Notes under the pieces: model-generated
Told to the model about the DNA's origin: nothing
Databases searched by the model: none
Seen by the model: the letters and a program-made list of their open reading frames with translations, nothing else
Shown: in pieces, positions 10,610-19,523 of the stretch
How the letters are laid out: each line of letters starts with the position of its first letter
Position numbering within the stretch: the stretch's first letter is position 1
Program-made: the position numbers and the translations under genes
Assembly: GCA_016719945.1 (NCBI GenBank)
Contig: JADJYE010000041.1
Span: 248,001-312,000 of the forward strand
DNA from: Polyangiaceae bacterium
Lineage (GTDB): Bacteria > Myxococcota_A > Polyangia > Polyangiales > Polyangiaceae
Direction of reading: 5' to 3'
Length of the DNA: 64,000 bases

Positions 10610-10966
10610 CTACGCTGACGGCTTTGGCGGCGCCGCGCTGCGCGGGCGCGCGACCTTCGGCAGACAGTGCAGGACACAGCACGACGTGCGGTTCGACGCG
10701 CGCATCCGCGTGCACAGGGACGCGAGGTCGTCATCGACGTCGACGACCTCGACCTCGATCGGCTCGCGCGTGCCGGGCTCATAGCGGATCTGATCGGCCG
10801 CGATCCATCGACCGGTGAACTCGACCGAAGCGCAGAGATCTTCCCAACGTGCGCGGAACGGCCGGCGCAACCGGCCCGCGGCGTCTGGCGGTTCGCCGAC
10901 GTCGTGCTTCTCGTGAATCCCTCGCGACCGGGCCCCCCCGCGTTGAGCGGAACCGCGTATGCCCAT
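10610..10966 (-). CDS. Hypothetical small protein (uncertain)
   Basis: A leftward open frame of 118 codons lies in the 530-base gap between the MXAN_5187-like gene and the kinase gene. The middle part (RARWEDLCASVEFTGRWIAAD followed by PIEVEVVDVDDDLASL) looks protein-like, and the C-terminal part has four cysteines near CCVLHC. The first 25 residues are Arg/Gly-rich and may not be translated. No family is recognised, no clear ribosome-binding site is seen, and opposite-strand frames are also open. The rest of this gap holds only two hairpins, listed separately. Confidence 0.3.
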   Translation of the reverse strand: MGIRGSAQRGGARSRGIHEKHDVGEPPDAAGRLRRPFRARWEDLCASVEFTGRWIAADQIRYEPGTREPIEVEVVDVDDDLASLCTRMRASNRTSCCVLHCLPKVARPRSAAPPKPSA

Positions 10967-10989
10967 TCGACTCGGTCGGTCTACCCCAC

Positions 10990-11028
10990 GGCTCGCCCCT
11001 CGTCAAATCAGAGGGCGACGGGCGAGCC
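10990..11028 (-). terminator. Hairpin terminator of the zinc-ribbon kinase gene
   Basis: GGCTCGCCC (10990-10998) and GGGCGAGCC (11020-11028) are perfect 9-base complements around a 21-base loop that can pair further. It starts 15 bases beyond the stop of the leftward kinase gene. Confidence 0.6.
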
Positions 11029-11043
11029 GGAGCAACGACGGCA

Positions 11044-12825
11044 TCAATTGCAGTTCACGCCTTGGCCACGCAGCGTCGCGAGCGCCGACTGCCGGTTGAG
11101 CTTACCCGACTTGATCCCCTCGTTCATGCGGCTGCACAGGGCGCGATCGCCGGGCTTCTTCACGCGCGCGCAGCACGCGTCGATCCCCGGCTGGGGCTTT
11201 GGCGTCGTGTTCGACGCGCTCGCCGTCGGGTGATGTGTCGCGGTGGTCGTGGCGGTGGTGGTGCTCGTCGCCGAGGCGCTTGCGCTCGCGACCGCAGTCT
11301 CGCTTGCCGAAGCCGAAGCGCTCGCGCTCGCGCTCGCGGACTCGGAGGCGGTCGCGGTCGCGGTCGCGCTCGCGGCGGCCGTCGTGGTGGCCTCGGCCGT
11401 CGCGGTCGCGCTCGCCTCGCTGGTCGCCGTCGTCTTCGACTTCGGCAGCTCGACGGTCTCCTCTTTCTCCTCCGCCGCCGCTGACTGCGTGCTCCTCCAA
11501 TACAAGAAGCCACCGACACCCCCGCCGATCAGCAGCAGGCCGACGAGCACCCCCGCGATCGCGCCTCCGCCTCCGCTCTTCTTCTGAGCGGGCGCCGGCG
11601 GCGCGGCGTAGGCGTGGCCTCCCGCGGTCGGGACGGGGGGGCCCGCCTGATACGGCTCGTATCCCGATTGGGTAGGGCCGGGCGCCCCCTCGGGGAAGAG
11701 CGGCTCTCCCATCTGGGTGCCCATCGGGCGGTGCGCCGGCATCCCCCCTCCCGTTGGCGTGGGGTTTCGGAGCATGGCCGTGCCGCCGCCGATGCTCGAG
11801 GTGACCGGCATCGCGGCCACACCACCGGACCCCAGCCCGACGACGCTCATCCGCGTGTTGCCGAGCGTGAGCTCTTCGAAGAACTCGCGCGCCGATTGGG
11901 GCCTGTGTCCGGCGTCCTTCGCGAGCGCTCGTAGCACCGCGTTGCGCATCTTCGGCGGGACGTTCGCCGCCTTTTGCAGCGACTCGAACGGTGCCGGCTG
12001 GGCGCTCATGTGCTGGGTCATCCACTGCCACGGCGTGTCCGCGTCGAACGGCAGCTGCCCCGTGAGCATCTCGTAGGTCAAGATCGCGAGCGAGTAGATG
12101 TCGCTGCGCGCGTCGAGCTCACGCCCCGTGAACTGCTCCGGGCTCATATAGGGCGGCGTGCCGAGGATCGTCCCTTGCTGCGTCAGCTTCTGCTCGTTCT
12201 TCGAGTCCTTCGACCCGCGCTTCGCGATGCCGAAGTCGAGCACCTTGACCACGTCCTCCTCGCCGGCGCGCGTCGTCAGGAAGATGTTCGCCGGCTTGAG
12301 ATCGCGGTGGACGATCCCCTTGTCGTGGGCCTCCTGGAGCGAGCCGCACACCTGACCGATGATGCGATCGACCCGCTCGGGATCCATCGCGCGGTGGTGC
12401 TGCATGTGCTCGTGCAACACGTCGTCGAGCGACTTTCCTTGGAGCAGCTCCATGGCGATGTACAGCTCGCCCGAGCCCTCGATCTGACCGAAGTCGTAGA
12501 CCTTGATCGTGTTCGGGTGCTCGAGCTCGCTGACCGTGCCGACCTCGCGCATGAAGCGCGCGACGGTCTGAGGGTCCTTCGCGAACTGCGAGAGCAGGGT
12601 CTTGACCGCCACGCGACGGACGCTCGTACCCATCTGCTGCTCGGCGGTGTAGACGCGGCCCATGCCGCCCTCGCCGAGGATCCCAGTCACCCGGTAGCGA
12701 CCGCCGATCGTCGTGCCGATCAGCGGGTCCGCGTCGGCCTCCTTCTGGACCGGGAGCGGCGCTCCGCACTTCGCGCAGAAGCGCGCGCCGTCGACGTTCG
12801 GGGTATGGCAGGCGAGACACTCCAT
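11044..12825 (-). CDS. Ser/Thr protein kinase with N-terminal zinc ribbon, one TM segment and Ser/Ala/Thr-rich tail
   Basis: The start is taken as the ATG at 12825, with AGGAGGAA about 11 bases upstream, giving 593 residues. The N-terminus is a zinc ribbon (MECLACHTPN...FCAKCG; Cys 3, 6, 17, 20). The kinase domain has an intact GEGGMG loop (51-56), Lys75, HRDLKPAN (173-180), DFG (197-199) and YMSPEQF. After a Pro/Gly linker there is one membrane helix (GAIAGVLVGLLLIGGGVGGF), then about 100 residues of Ser/Ala/Thr alternation, then a short Cys-bearing end domain (CCARVKKPGDRALC and GVNCN). The ribbon-kinase-TM arrangement is common in myxobacteria. The end domain would lie outside the membrane and could sense or anchor; that is inference. 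Confidence 0.93.
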   Translation of the reverse strand: MECLACHTPNVDGARFCAKCGAPLPVQKEADADPLIGTTIGGRYRVTGILGEGGMGRVYTAEQQMGTSVRRVAVKTLLSQFAKDPQTVARFMREVGTVSELEHPNTIKVYDFGQIEGSGELYIAMELLQGKSLDDVLHEHMQHHRAMDPERVDRIIGQVCGSLQEAHDKGIVHRDLKPANIFLTTRAGEEDVVKVLDFGIAKRGSKDSKNEQKLTQQGTILGTPPYMSPEQFTGRELDARSDIYSLAILTYEMLTGQLPFDADTPWQWMTQHMSAQPAPFESLQKAANVPPKMRNAVLRALAKDAGHRPQSAREFFEELTLGNTRMSVVGLGSGGVAAMPVTSSIGGGTAMLRNPTPTGGGMPAHRPMGTQMGEPLFPEGAPGPTQSGYEPYQAGPPVPTAGGHAYAAPPAPAQKKSGGGGAIAGVLVGLLLIGGGVGGFLYWRSTQSAAAEEKEETVELPKSKTTATSEASATATAEATTTAAASATATATASESASASASASASASETAVASASASATSTTTATTTATHHPTASASNTTPKPQPGIDACCARVKKPGDRALCSRMNEGIKSGKLNRQSALATLRGQGVNCN

Positions 12826-13290
12826 GGGTACGGCCGTTCCTCCTGACGCGCGGCGGCGTCGTTCGTTCTGTGCTTCCCGCGCGCCGCCGGTTCCCCAGCG
12901 CGCGGCTGCGATGCTCGCGTGCCTACACGATCGGCGCAATCCCCGGAGCGCCTCCCTTTGGCAAGATAGGGGCCAGCCCCGAGACCCGTCTTGACACGGT
13001 CCTTGCTAGGCGCTAGAAGCCCCTTCCCGCGCGCACGGGCACTCCACGTCCACCCGACGCACGGGAGCGACCTCGAGATCCCCCGCCACGTGGGTACGAC
13101 AACACCGCACTTGCCAACGCCAGCCTGCTCCGCGCCCCGGTCAGGCACCCCACCAACGGCCGTCCGTCACCCGAAAAGGTCGGCGGAAGCCGCAACAAGT
13201 CAGCCTCTGACACCTATCCCCCCAAATGTACAGCGTTGACGGCCGACCGCGTTCGGTTCAAAGGGCCGGCGCGAGGCAAGCAGCGCGCTC
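12826..13290. other. 465-base gene-free stretch upstream of the tRNA-tuf cluster
   Basis: No convincing coding frame is seen on either strand. It must contain the promoters of the leftward kinase gene and of the rightward tRNA-tuf transcription unit. The only strong element is the promoter listed at 12991-13019. A second TTGACG at about 13235 lacks a good -10 partner. Confidence 0.6.
12991..13019 (+). promoter_or_regulatory. Sigma70-type promoter reading toward the tRNA-tuf cluster
   Basis: A perfect TTGACA (12991-12996) is followed by a 17-base spacer and TAGAAG (13014-13019), which keeps the TA...A core of a -10 box. It points at the tRNA-Thr gene about 270 bases downstream. The assignment is from consensus only. 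Confidence 0.5.
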
Positions 13291-13363
13291 GCTGACGTAG
13301 CTCAACTGGTAGAGCACCTGCCTTGTAAGCAGGGGGTTAGGGGTTCAAGTCCCCTCGTCAGCT
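13291..13363 (+). tRNA. tRNA-Thr(TGT)
   Basis: A full cloverleaf is visible. Acceptor GCTGACG pairs with CGTCAGC, and the D-loop has CTCAACTGGTAGAG. The anticodon stem CCTGC/GCAGG encloses loop CTTGTAA (anticodon TGT, 13324-13326), and the T arm contains GGTTCAAGT. The discriminator is T and CCA is not encoded. It is the first member of a tRNA cluster leading into tuf. Confidence 0.97.
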
Positions 13364-13495
13364 CTGCCAGCCCCGAACTAGACAACTCGAATCGACAGAG
13401 GTGAACGGAGAAGAAAGCGTCGAAAGCTTACGGACTGGGCTGATACGTGAGGCCCGCGAGCGAGGCGAAGAGCCGCGCGAGCGAGGCTCGATCAC

Positions 13496-13577
<82 letters not shown>

Positions 13578-13629
13578 CCGACGTCGCGAGCCACGCGGCG
13601 TTGAAGCCTGAGTCCGAGCCAAGAAAGTC

Positions 13630-13705
13630 GCGGGAGTAGCTCAGTTGGTAGAGCGTCAGCCTTCCAAGCTGAACGTCGCCGGTTCGAACCCGGTCTCCCG
13701 CTCCA
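13630..13705 (+). tRNA. tRNA-Gly(TCC)
   Basis: Acceptor GCGGGAG pairs with CTCCCGC. The anticodon stem TCAGC/GCTGA encloses CTTCCAA (anticodon TCC, 13663-13665). The 3' CCA is encoded (13703-13705), unlike the two neighbouring tRNA-Thr genes. Confidence 0.97.
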
Positions 13706-13707
13706 AC

Positions 13708-13780
13708 GCCCACCTAGCTCAGTCGGTAGAGCACGTCCTTGGTAAGGACGAGGTCGTCGGTTCGATCCCGATGGTGGGCT
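13708..13780 (+). tRNA. tRNA-Thr(GGT)
   Basis: It starts two bases after tRNA-Gly. Acceptor GCCCACC pairs with GGTGGGC, and the anticodon loop TTGGTAA gives GGT (13741-13743). CCA is not encoded. tRNA-Thr next to tuf is the classical bacterial arrangement. Confidence 0.97.
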
Positions 13781-13843
13781 CAACGTCGTCTCCGCAGCAC
13801 CCAGCCAAAAGTCCCTCCCCTCGTCACCGCAAAAGGAACCGTC

Positions 13844-15034
<1,191 letters not shown>

Positions 15035-15054
15035 TTCCCAACCCAAACGGCCGT

Positions 15055-15075
15055 CGCCGGTGCGTCGCACCGGCG
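15055..15075 (+). other. Perfect 9-bp hairpin between tuf and rpmG
   Basis: CGCCGGTGC (15055-15063) and GCACCGGCG (15067-15075) pair perfectly around a 3-base loop, 20 bases after the tuf stop. There is no T run. It may be a processing or partial-termination site that lets tuf be expressed above the downstream genes. Confidence 0.5.
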
Positions 15076-15133
15076 AAGGAGGCCGCTCGAGACCTCGATC
15101 TCGGGCGCGCCTCCTTGGTCGTCTGAAGGGCCC

Positions 15134-15289
15134 ATGCCCAAGACCCGCGTCAGCCACCCAGTCTCCCTCGCCTGCTCCGAGTGCGGCGCGAGGAACTACA
15201 AGACCCAGGCGAAGCCTGGACAGGTCCTCGAGCTGAAGAAGTTCTGCAAGCAGTGCAAGCGCCACACGGTCCACCGTGAGGCCAAGTGA
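15134..15289 (+). CDS. rpmG: 50S ribosomal protein L33, zinc-binding form
   Basis: The ATG at 15134 gives 51 residues: MPKTRVSHPVSLACSECG at the N-terminus, then ARNYKTQ, and CKQCKRHTVHREAK at the end. The two CxxC pairs (CSEC and CKQC) mark the zinc-binding C+ form of L33. Size and position between tuf and tRNA-Trp/secE match the conserved bacterial order. It is easily missed because it is so short. Confidence 0.97.
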   Translation: MPKTRVSHPVSLACSECGARNYKTQAKPGQVLELKKFCKQCKRHTVHREAK

Positions 15290-15363
15290 GCCGCGACACC
15301 GTCCAGGAGGAATGACCAGCGGCAGCGACGGTTGAGCGGCGAGCGCGCGAGAGAAAAAATCGA

Positions 15364-15439
15364 AGGGGTATAGCTCAGTTGGTAGAGCAGCGGATTCCAA
15401 ATCCGCAGGTCGGGAGTTCGAGCCTCTCTGCCCCTGCCA
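15364..15439 (+). tRNA. tRNA-Trp(CCA)
   Basis: Acceptor AGGGGTA pairs with TGCCCCT (one G-U pair). The anticodon stem GCGGA/TCCGC encloses TTCCAAA (anticodon CCA, 15397-15399). The 3' CCA is encoded. It lies between rpmG and secE, the conserved location. Confidence 0.97.
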
Positions 15440-15496
15440 GCACGAAAGTAAGTCAACGCGCGGCCCGACCGGGCCTCGCGACGCGAGACGAAAGAC

Positions 15497-16330
15497 ATGG
15501 CGAAGCGAGGCGACGAAGACGACGACAAGCGCCCGACCTCCAAGGACGGCGACCCCGAAGGGGACGCGCCGGAGCAGGAGGACGAAGGCGAAGAGGACGA
15601 GTCTGCCTCGGCGGAGGGCGACGACGCCAAGGACGAGTCGGACGAGGACGACGACGCCAAGGACGAGTCGGACGAGGACGACGAGGCCAAGGACGAGTCG
15701 GACGAGGACGACGAGGCCAAGGACGAGTCGGACGAGGACGACGAGGCCAAGGACGAGTCGGACGAGGACGACGAGGCCAAGGACGAGTCGGACGAGGACG
15801 ACGACGCCAACGACGAGTCGGACGAGGACGACGACGCCAAGGACGAGTCGGAGCCTCTCGCGGCCTCTTCGGATGAAGAGGGCGAGCAGGAAGAGGTGAT
15901 GGTCGCCGGGCAGCTCGGCGTGCAGCGCTACGTCTACAGCGCCTTCTTCGCCTCCGTCATGCTGGGCGGGTTCATCCTCGGCCGCGCCCTCGAGACCTTG
16001 TGGGAGCGCGTGGCCGTGTCCGACTGGGCCGTCCGCAACATCCCGGCCGTCACCGGGGTGCCCGATGAGTCCAAGGCGACCTACTCGTTCATCGCCGCCG
16101 GCGTCGTCGCCGTCATCGTCGGTGTCTACAACTTCCGAAAAGCGCACGTCCGCAGGTGGGCTGAAGACGTCTCGACCGAGCTCCTGAAGGTCAAGTGGCC
16201 GACCCGCAAAGAGGTCTACGCGTCCACCGTCGTGGTCCTCGCGACCAGCGCCGTCGCCGTCGTCTACCTCTTCCTGCTCGACCGCTTCTGGGGGTTCCTC
16301 ACCGACAAGATCTACGGAATGGGCAGCTGA
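15497..16330 (+). CDS. secE: Preprotein translocase subunit SecE with long acidic repeat extension
   Basis: SecE clamps SecY in the protein-export channel. The product has 277 residues, against about 60-130 in most bacteria. Residues ~1-135 are extremely acidic and contain eight copies of a 10-residue DDAKDESDED-type repeat. Three hydrophobic segments follow (~147-167, ~195-213, ~243-262), and the SecE signature ELLKVKWPTRKEV lies before the last. A three-helix SecE resembles the E. coli form. The gene is followed by nusG, as in nearly all bacteria. The acidic tail should face the cytoplasm; its role is unknown. Confidence 0.95.
   Translation: MAKRGDEDDDKRPTSKDGDPEGDAPEQEDEGEEDESASAEGDDAKDESDEDDDAKDESDEDDEAKDESDEDDEAKDESDEDDEAKDESDEDDEAKDESDEDDDANDESDEDDDAKDESEPLAASSDEEGEQEEVMVAGQLGVQRYVYSAFFASVMLGGFILGRALETLWERVAVSDWAVRNIPAVTGVPDESKATYSFIAAGVVAVIVGVYNFRKAHVRRWAEDVSTELLKVKWPTRKEVYASTVVVLATSAVAVVYLFLLDRFWGFLTDKIYGMGS
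15620..15852 (+). repeat. Tandem 30-bp repeat inside secE (8 units)
   Basis: Seven full 30-bp units run from 15620 to 15829 with a partial eighth. Each encodes D-D/E-A-K-D-E-S-D-E-D. Units 3-6 are identical; units 1, 2 and 7 differ by a GAC/GAG or AAG/AAC change. The near-perfect identity points to recent expansion, so copy number may vary between strains. Confidence 0.95.
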
Positions 16331-16375
16331 AGACGTTTTAGAGCTTGCGCGGCCGCGGCCGCTGCGCGACGACAC

Positions 16376-16394
16376 GGGCCCCGCCAGGGGGCCC
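16376..16394 (+). other. GC hairpin before nusG
   Basis: GGGCCCC (16376-16382) and GGGGCCC (16388-16394) pair around a 5-base loop, 13 bases before the nusG ATG. It lies where the ribosome-binding site should be and could limit nusG initiation. Confidence 0.4.
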
Positions 16395-16407
16395 CCCCGA
16401 GCACGAC

Positions 16408-16998
16408 ATGACCTCCGAAAAGCCTACCGAAAACCCTGCCACGACCTCGGACCTCGGGTCCAAGTCGGCCCCGATGAAGTGGTACGCCATCCAGGCGCAC
16501 TCGGGCTACGAGGGTCGTGTCCGCGACGCGCTTCTGCACCGCATCAAGCAGAACCACATGGAAGACTACTTCGGGGAGATCCTCGTCCCGACCGAGCAGG
16601 TCAGCGAGACCAAGCCAGGTGGTCGCACTCGCGTGAAGCAGAAGCTCAGCTACCCGGGCTACATCTTCATCCAGATGAAGATGAGCGAGCTCGCGTGGCA
16701 CCTCGTCAAGGGCACCACGAAGGTCACTGGTTTCCTCGGCAACCAGACGCCGTTCGAGGTGCCCATGACCCAGATCGAGGCCGCGCGCCGAGGCACCGCG
16801 GAAGGCACCGTCAAGCCCAAGCCTCGGCTGTCGTTCGAGGTCGGTGAAGAGGTTCGGGTCCTCGATGGCCCGTTCTCCAACTTCACCGGCACCGTCGACG
16901 AAGTGAACATGGACAAGCAGAAGCTCAAGCTCAAGGTCAGCATCTTCGGCCGACCGACGAGCGTCGAGCTCGACTTCGCCGCGGTCGAGAAGCGGTAA
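16408..16998 (+). CDS. nusG: Transcription termination/antitermination factor NusG
   Basis: NusG binds the RNA polymerase clamp and links it to Rho or to ribosomal S10. The ATG at 16408 gives 196 residues; the frame is open 63 bases further upstream but that part is low-complexity. The NGN domain (about 24-130) shows MKWYAIQAHSGYE, YPGYIFIQM and VTGFLGNQTPFEV. The KOW domain (about 140-196) shows FEVGEEVRVLDGPFSNFTG and GRPTSVELDF. Order secE-nusG-rplK is universal. No strong Shine-Dalgarno sequence is seen. Confidence 0.97.
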   Translation: MTSEKPTENPATTSDLGSKSAPMKWYAIQAHSGYEGRVRDALLHRIKQNHMEDYFGEILVPTEQVSETKPGGRTRVKQKLSYPGYIFIQMKMSELAWHLVKGTTKVTGFLGNQTPFEVPMTQIEAARRGTAEGTVKPKPRLSFEVGEEVRVLDGPFSNFTGTVDEVNMDKQKLKLKVSIFGRPTSVELDFAAVEKR

Positions 16999-17091
16999 CT
17001 CAAATACTCCTCAGCCAGCTCGCGCGCGGCGACGCCGCGCGAGGGTGCGGCCGTCACTCGATTTCATCGCTCGTTCTTTTTCGGGGTCGTC

Positions 17092-17532
17092 ATGAAGAAG
17101 GTCACTGGATACGTCAAGCTGCAGCTCCCGGCCGGTAAGGCCAACCCGTCTCCGCCTGTCGGCCCGGCTCTCGGCCAGCACGGCGTCAACATCATGGGGT
17201 TCTGCAAAGAGTTCAACGCCAAGACGGCGAACCAGGGCGACCTCATCATCCCTGTGGTGATCACGGTCTTCTCGGACCGCTCGTTCACCTTCATCCTCAA
17301 GACGCCGCCCGCAAGCGTGCTCTTGAAGAAGGCCGCCGGCCTGGCGACCACCAAGAAGCCGGGCAGCGGGTCGAAGGAGCCGAACAAGAACAAGGTCGGC
17401 TCGGTGACCACCGCGCAGCTGCGCGAGCTCGCCCAGCAGAAGATCCAGGACACGAACGCTGCGAGCGTCGATGCCTGCATGCGGAGCATCGCCGGCACGG
17501 CGCGCTCCATGGGGATCGAGATCCGCGACTGA
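17092..17532 (+). CDS. rplK: 50S ribosomal protein L11
   Basis: The product has 146 residues, with GYVKLQLPAGKANPSPPVGPALG near the N-terminus and the C-terminal rRNA-binding part with TTAQLRELAQQKIQDTNAAS and GTARSMGI. L11 forms the stalk base at the GTPase-associated centre with 23S rRNA. A short extension (KKPGSGSKEPNKNK) in the linker is typical. It heads the L11-L1 pair of the operon. Confidence 0.98.
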   Translation: MKKVTGYVKLQLPAGKANPSPPVGPALGQHGVNIMGFCKEFNAKTANQGDLIIPVVITVFSDRSFTFILKTPPASVLLKKAAGLATTKKPGSGSKEPNKNKVGSVTTAQLRELAQQKIQDTNAASVDACMRSIAGTARSMGIEIRD

Positions 17533-17543
17533 GGTCGCCGGTT

Positions 17544-17593
17544 CACGCTGTCGACTGACAGCGTGCCGACTGGCAGCGCGCCGATGGGCGCGC
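17544..17593 (+). other. Two hairpins between rplK and rplA
   Basis: CACGCTGTC/GACAGCGTG (17544-17565, 4-base loop) is followed by GCGCGCC/GGCGCGC (17576-17593, 4-base loop). Both stems are perfect and lie 12-61 bases after the rplK stop, in a 144-base gap. Ribosomal protein L1 is known to repress its own operon by binding mRNA; these stems are candidate sites, by inference. Confidence 0.5.
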
Positions 17594-17676
17594 GCCGGCC
17601 GGCATCGTCCCACGAAGGTTTACCACGGCCCATCGGCGAGGCCGTGGGAGGCGAAAGCCGACAAGAAGGAGGCATT

Positions 17677-18387
17677 ATGCCGAAACTCGCCAAGAAGACG
17701 ACGGCGGCCAGAACCAAGGTCGACCGTTCACAGAAGTACTCGCTCGAACAAGCGTGCACGCTCGTCAAAGACGCAGCGTTCGCGAAGTTCGACGAGACGG
17801 TAGACATCGCAGTGAGGTTGGGTGTGAACCCGAAGCACACGGACCAGATGATCCGCGGGGCGGTCGTGCTGCCCCACGGCACCGGTCAGAAGCTCCGGGT
17901 GCTCGTGTTCGCGAAGGGTGAGAAGGCGAAAGAAGCCGAAGCAGCCGGGGCCGACATCGTTGGCGAGACCGATCTCGTCAACAAGGTCCAGGAGGGCTTC
18001 ATGGACTTCGATCGCGTGATCGCCACGCCCGACATGATGGGTCTCGTCGGAAAGCTGGGTCGCGTGTTGGGTCCCCGTGGCCTGATGCCCAACCCGAAGG
18101 TCGGAACCGTCACGATGGACGTGAAGACCGCCGTGCAAGAGGCCAAGGCGGGCAAGATCGAGTACCGCGTCGAGAAGGCTGGCGTCGTCCACGCCCGCAT
18201 CGGCAAGGTCAGCTTCCTGCCCGAAGCTCTCAAGGAGAACGCGAAGGTCCTCATCGACGCGCTCGTGCGGCAGAAGCCGTCGACCGCCAAGGGCACCTAC
18301 CTGAGGAGCATCACGCTCTGCAGCACCATGGGCCCCGGCGTTCGCATCGATCCCCTCCAGTTCTCTGCGGCGAAGGAAGGGGCGTAA
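17677..18387 (+). CDS. rplA: 50S ribosomal protein L1
   Basis: The ATG at 17677 has AAGGAGG 5 bases upstream and gives 236 residues. Motifs include FDETVDIAVRLGVNPKHTDQ, VLPHGTGQ and GRVLGPRGLMPNPK, the last being the L1 signature. L1 binds 23S rRNA at the E-site stalk and represses translation of its own mRNA in other bacteria. Confidence 0.98.
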   Translation: MPKLAKKTTAARTKVDRSQKYSLEQACTLVKDAAFAKFDETVDIAVRLGVNPKHTDQMIRGAVVLPHGTGQKLRVLVFAKGEKAKEAEAAGADIVGETDLVNKVQEGFMDFDRVIATPDMMGLVGKLGRVLGPRGLMPNPKVGTVTMDVKTAVQEAKAGKIEYRVEKAGVVHARIGKVSFLPEALKENAKVLIDALVRQKPSTAKGTYLRSITLCSTMGPGVRIDPLQFSAAKEGA

Positions 18388-18393
18388 AGATCG

Positions 18394-18912
18394 ATGGATC
18401 GCAATCAAAAGCACGCCCTCGCGGCCCAGGTGAAGGACAAGTTCGGCCGGATGACCTCCGCCGTGCTCGTCGACTATCAGGGCCTCACCGTCGAGGCGGT
18501 CACCAAGCTCCGCAACGAGTTCCGCAAGCAGGGCGTCGAGTACCGCGTCGTCAAGAACACCCTGATCAAGCAGGCGATCGCGGGTCAGCCGTGGGCAGAT
18601 GCCTTCGGCAAGACCCTCACCGGCATGACCGGCGTCGCCTGGAGCTACGAGGATCCGAGCGCAGCCGCCAAGGTCGTCAAGGCGTTCCGCAAGGACAACG
18701 AGAAGCTCAAGATCAAGGGTGGCCTCGTCGACGGGCAGATCGTCCCCGCGGATCGCGTCGAGACCGATCTCGCGAACATGCCGGGCAAGGACGAGCTCCG
18801 CGCCCAGCTCCTCGCGACGTTGCAAGCACCGCTCGTGCAGCTCGTGCAGCTCCTCGCCGCTCCGGCGCAGAACTTCGCGTATCTGCTCAAGGCCAAGGAG
18901 GATCAGAAGTAG
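18394..18912 (+). CDS. rplJ: 50S ribosomal protein L10
   Basis: The product has 172 residues. The N-terminal rRNA-binding part shows AVLVDYQGLTVEAVTKLRNEFR and YRVVKNTLIKQA, and the C-terminal helix that anchors L7/L12 dimers ends in FAYLLKAKEDQK. It starts 6 bases after rplA, and L10 with L7/L12 usually regulates this transcript. The Shine-Dalgarno sequence is weak, suggesting coupling to rplA. Confidence 0.98.
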   Translation: MDRNQKHALAAQVKDKFGRMTSAVLVDYQGLTVEAVTKLRNEFRKQGVEYRVVKNTLIKQAIAGQPWADAFGKTLTGMTGVAWSYEDPSAAAKVVKAFRKDNEKLKIKGGLVDGQIVPADRVETDLANMPGKDELRAQLLATLQAPLVQLVQLLAAPAQNFAYLLKAKEDQK

Positions 18913-19085
18913 TCGGCGCGCACCGCGCGCGTGCTGACCGCACTGAGGGCCGAACTGGGCTGGCCCATCCTCCGAGAAGCTCGAGCGGCGCGCCCACGCC
19001 GCGAACGAGCTGCACACAGTTCTTCAGATTTTACCTTCGCGAGCGAAAAACCAAGCGCCCGCAATGTCTCTAAGGAGTCACGAAC

Positions 19086-19472
19086 ATGGCTGATGTATCC
19101 CGCGAGCAGGTTGTCGACTTCCTCTCGAACCTCCCCGTCATCCAGATGGCCGAGCTCATCAAGGAGCTCGAGAACAAGTGGGGCGTGAAGGCCGCTCCGG
19201 CCGCCGTCGCTGTCGCTGCGGGCCCCGCGGCTGGCGCCGCTCCGGCGGCCGTCGAGGAGCAGACGGAGTTCAACGTCATCCTCGCCAACGCCGGCGCGAA
19301 CAAGATCCAGGTCATCAAGGTGGTGCGCGAGCTCACCGGCCTGGGCCTCAAGGAAGCGAAGGACCTCGTCGAGGCCGCTCCCAAGCCCGTCAAGGAGGGC
19401 GTGGGCAAGGCCGACGCCGAGGACATGAAGAAGAAGCTGACCGAGGCGGGCGCCACGGTCGAGCTGAAGTAA
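19086..19472 (+). CDS. rplL: 50S ribosomal protein L7/L12
   Basis: The product has 128 residues. The N-terminal dimerisation helix region is VVDFLSNLPVIQMAELIKELE, the flexible hinge is Ala/Gly/Pro-rich (about 38-58), and the C-terminal factor-binding domain has KIQVIKVVRELTGLGLKEAKDLVE. TAAGGAG lies 7-8 bases before the ATG, a strong site that fits the need for four to six copies per ribosome. A 173-base leader separates it from rplJ. Confidence 0.98.
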   Translation: MADVSREQVVDFLSNLPVIQMAELIKELENKWGVKAAPAAVAVAAGPAAGAAPAAVEEQTEFNVILANAGANKIQVIKVVRELTGLGLKEAKDLVEAAPKPVKEGVGKADAEDMKKKLTEAGATVELK

Positions 19473-19523
19473 CGAAGAGGCGAGGCTGGTGGCCCTGCGC
19501 CAGCCCTCCCCTCGTCTCCGTGA

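Noticed and set aside
11340..11470. Possible microsatellite in the kinase gene (GCG/CTC-like hexamers)
   Set aside because: It encodes the Ser/Ala alternation of the outer tail with irregular unit order, so it is coding low complexity rather than a separate repeat element.
11243..11587. Rightward Ala/Val-rich open frame opposite the kinase tail
   Set aside because: It mirrors the Ser/Ala/Thr low-complexity tail of the kinase on the other strand and has no ribosome-binding site or domain.
13235..13265. TTGACG with possible -10 just before the first tRNA
   Set aside because: The hexamer at proper spacing (TCAAAG or CAAAGG) does not resemble TATAAT, so it was not listed as a promoter.
15620..15852. 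Regular repeat array that could look like a CRISPR or satellite
   Set aside because: Units are directly adjacent 30-bp codon-periodic repeats inside secE with no spacers, so it is a coding tandem repeat.
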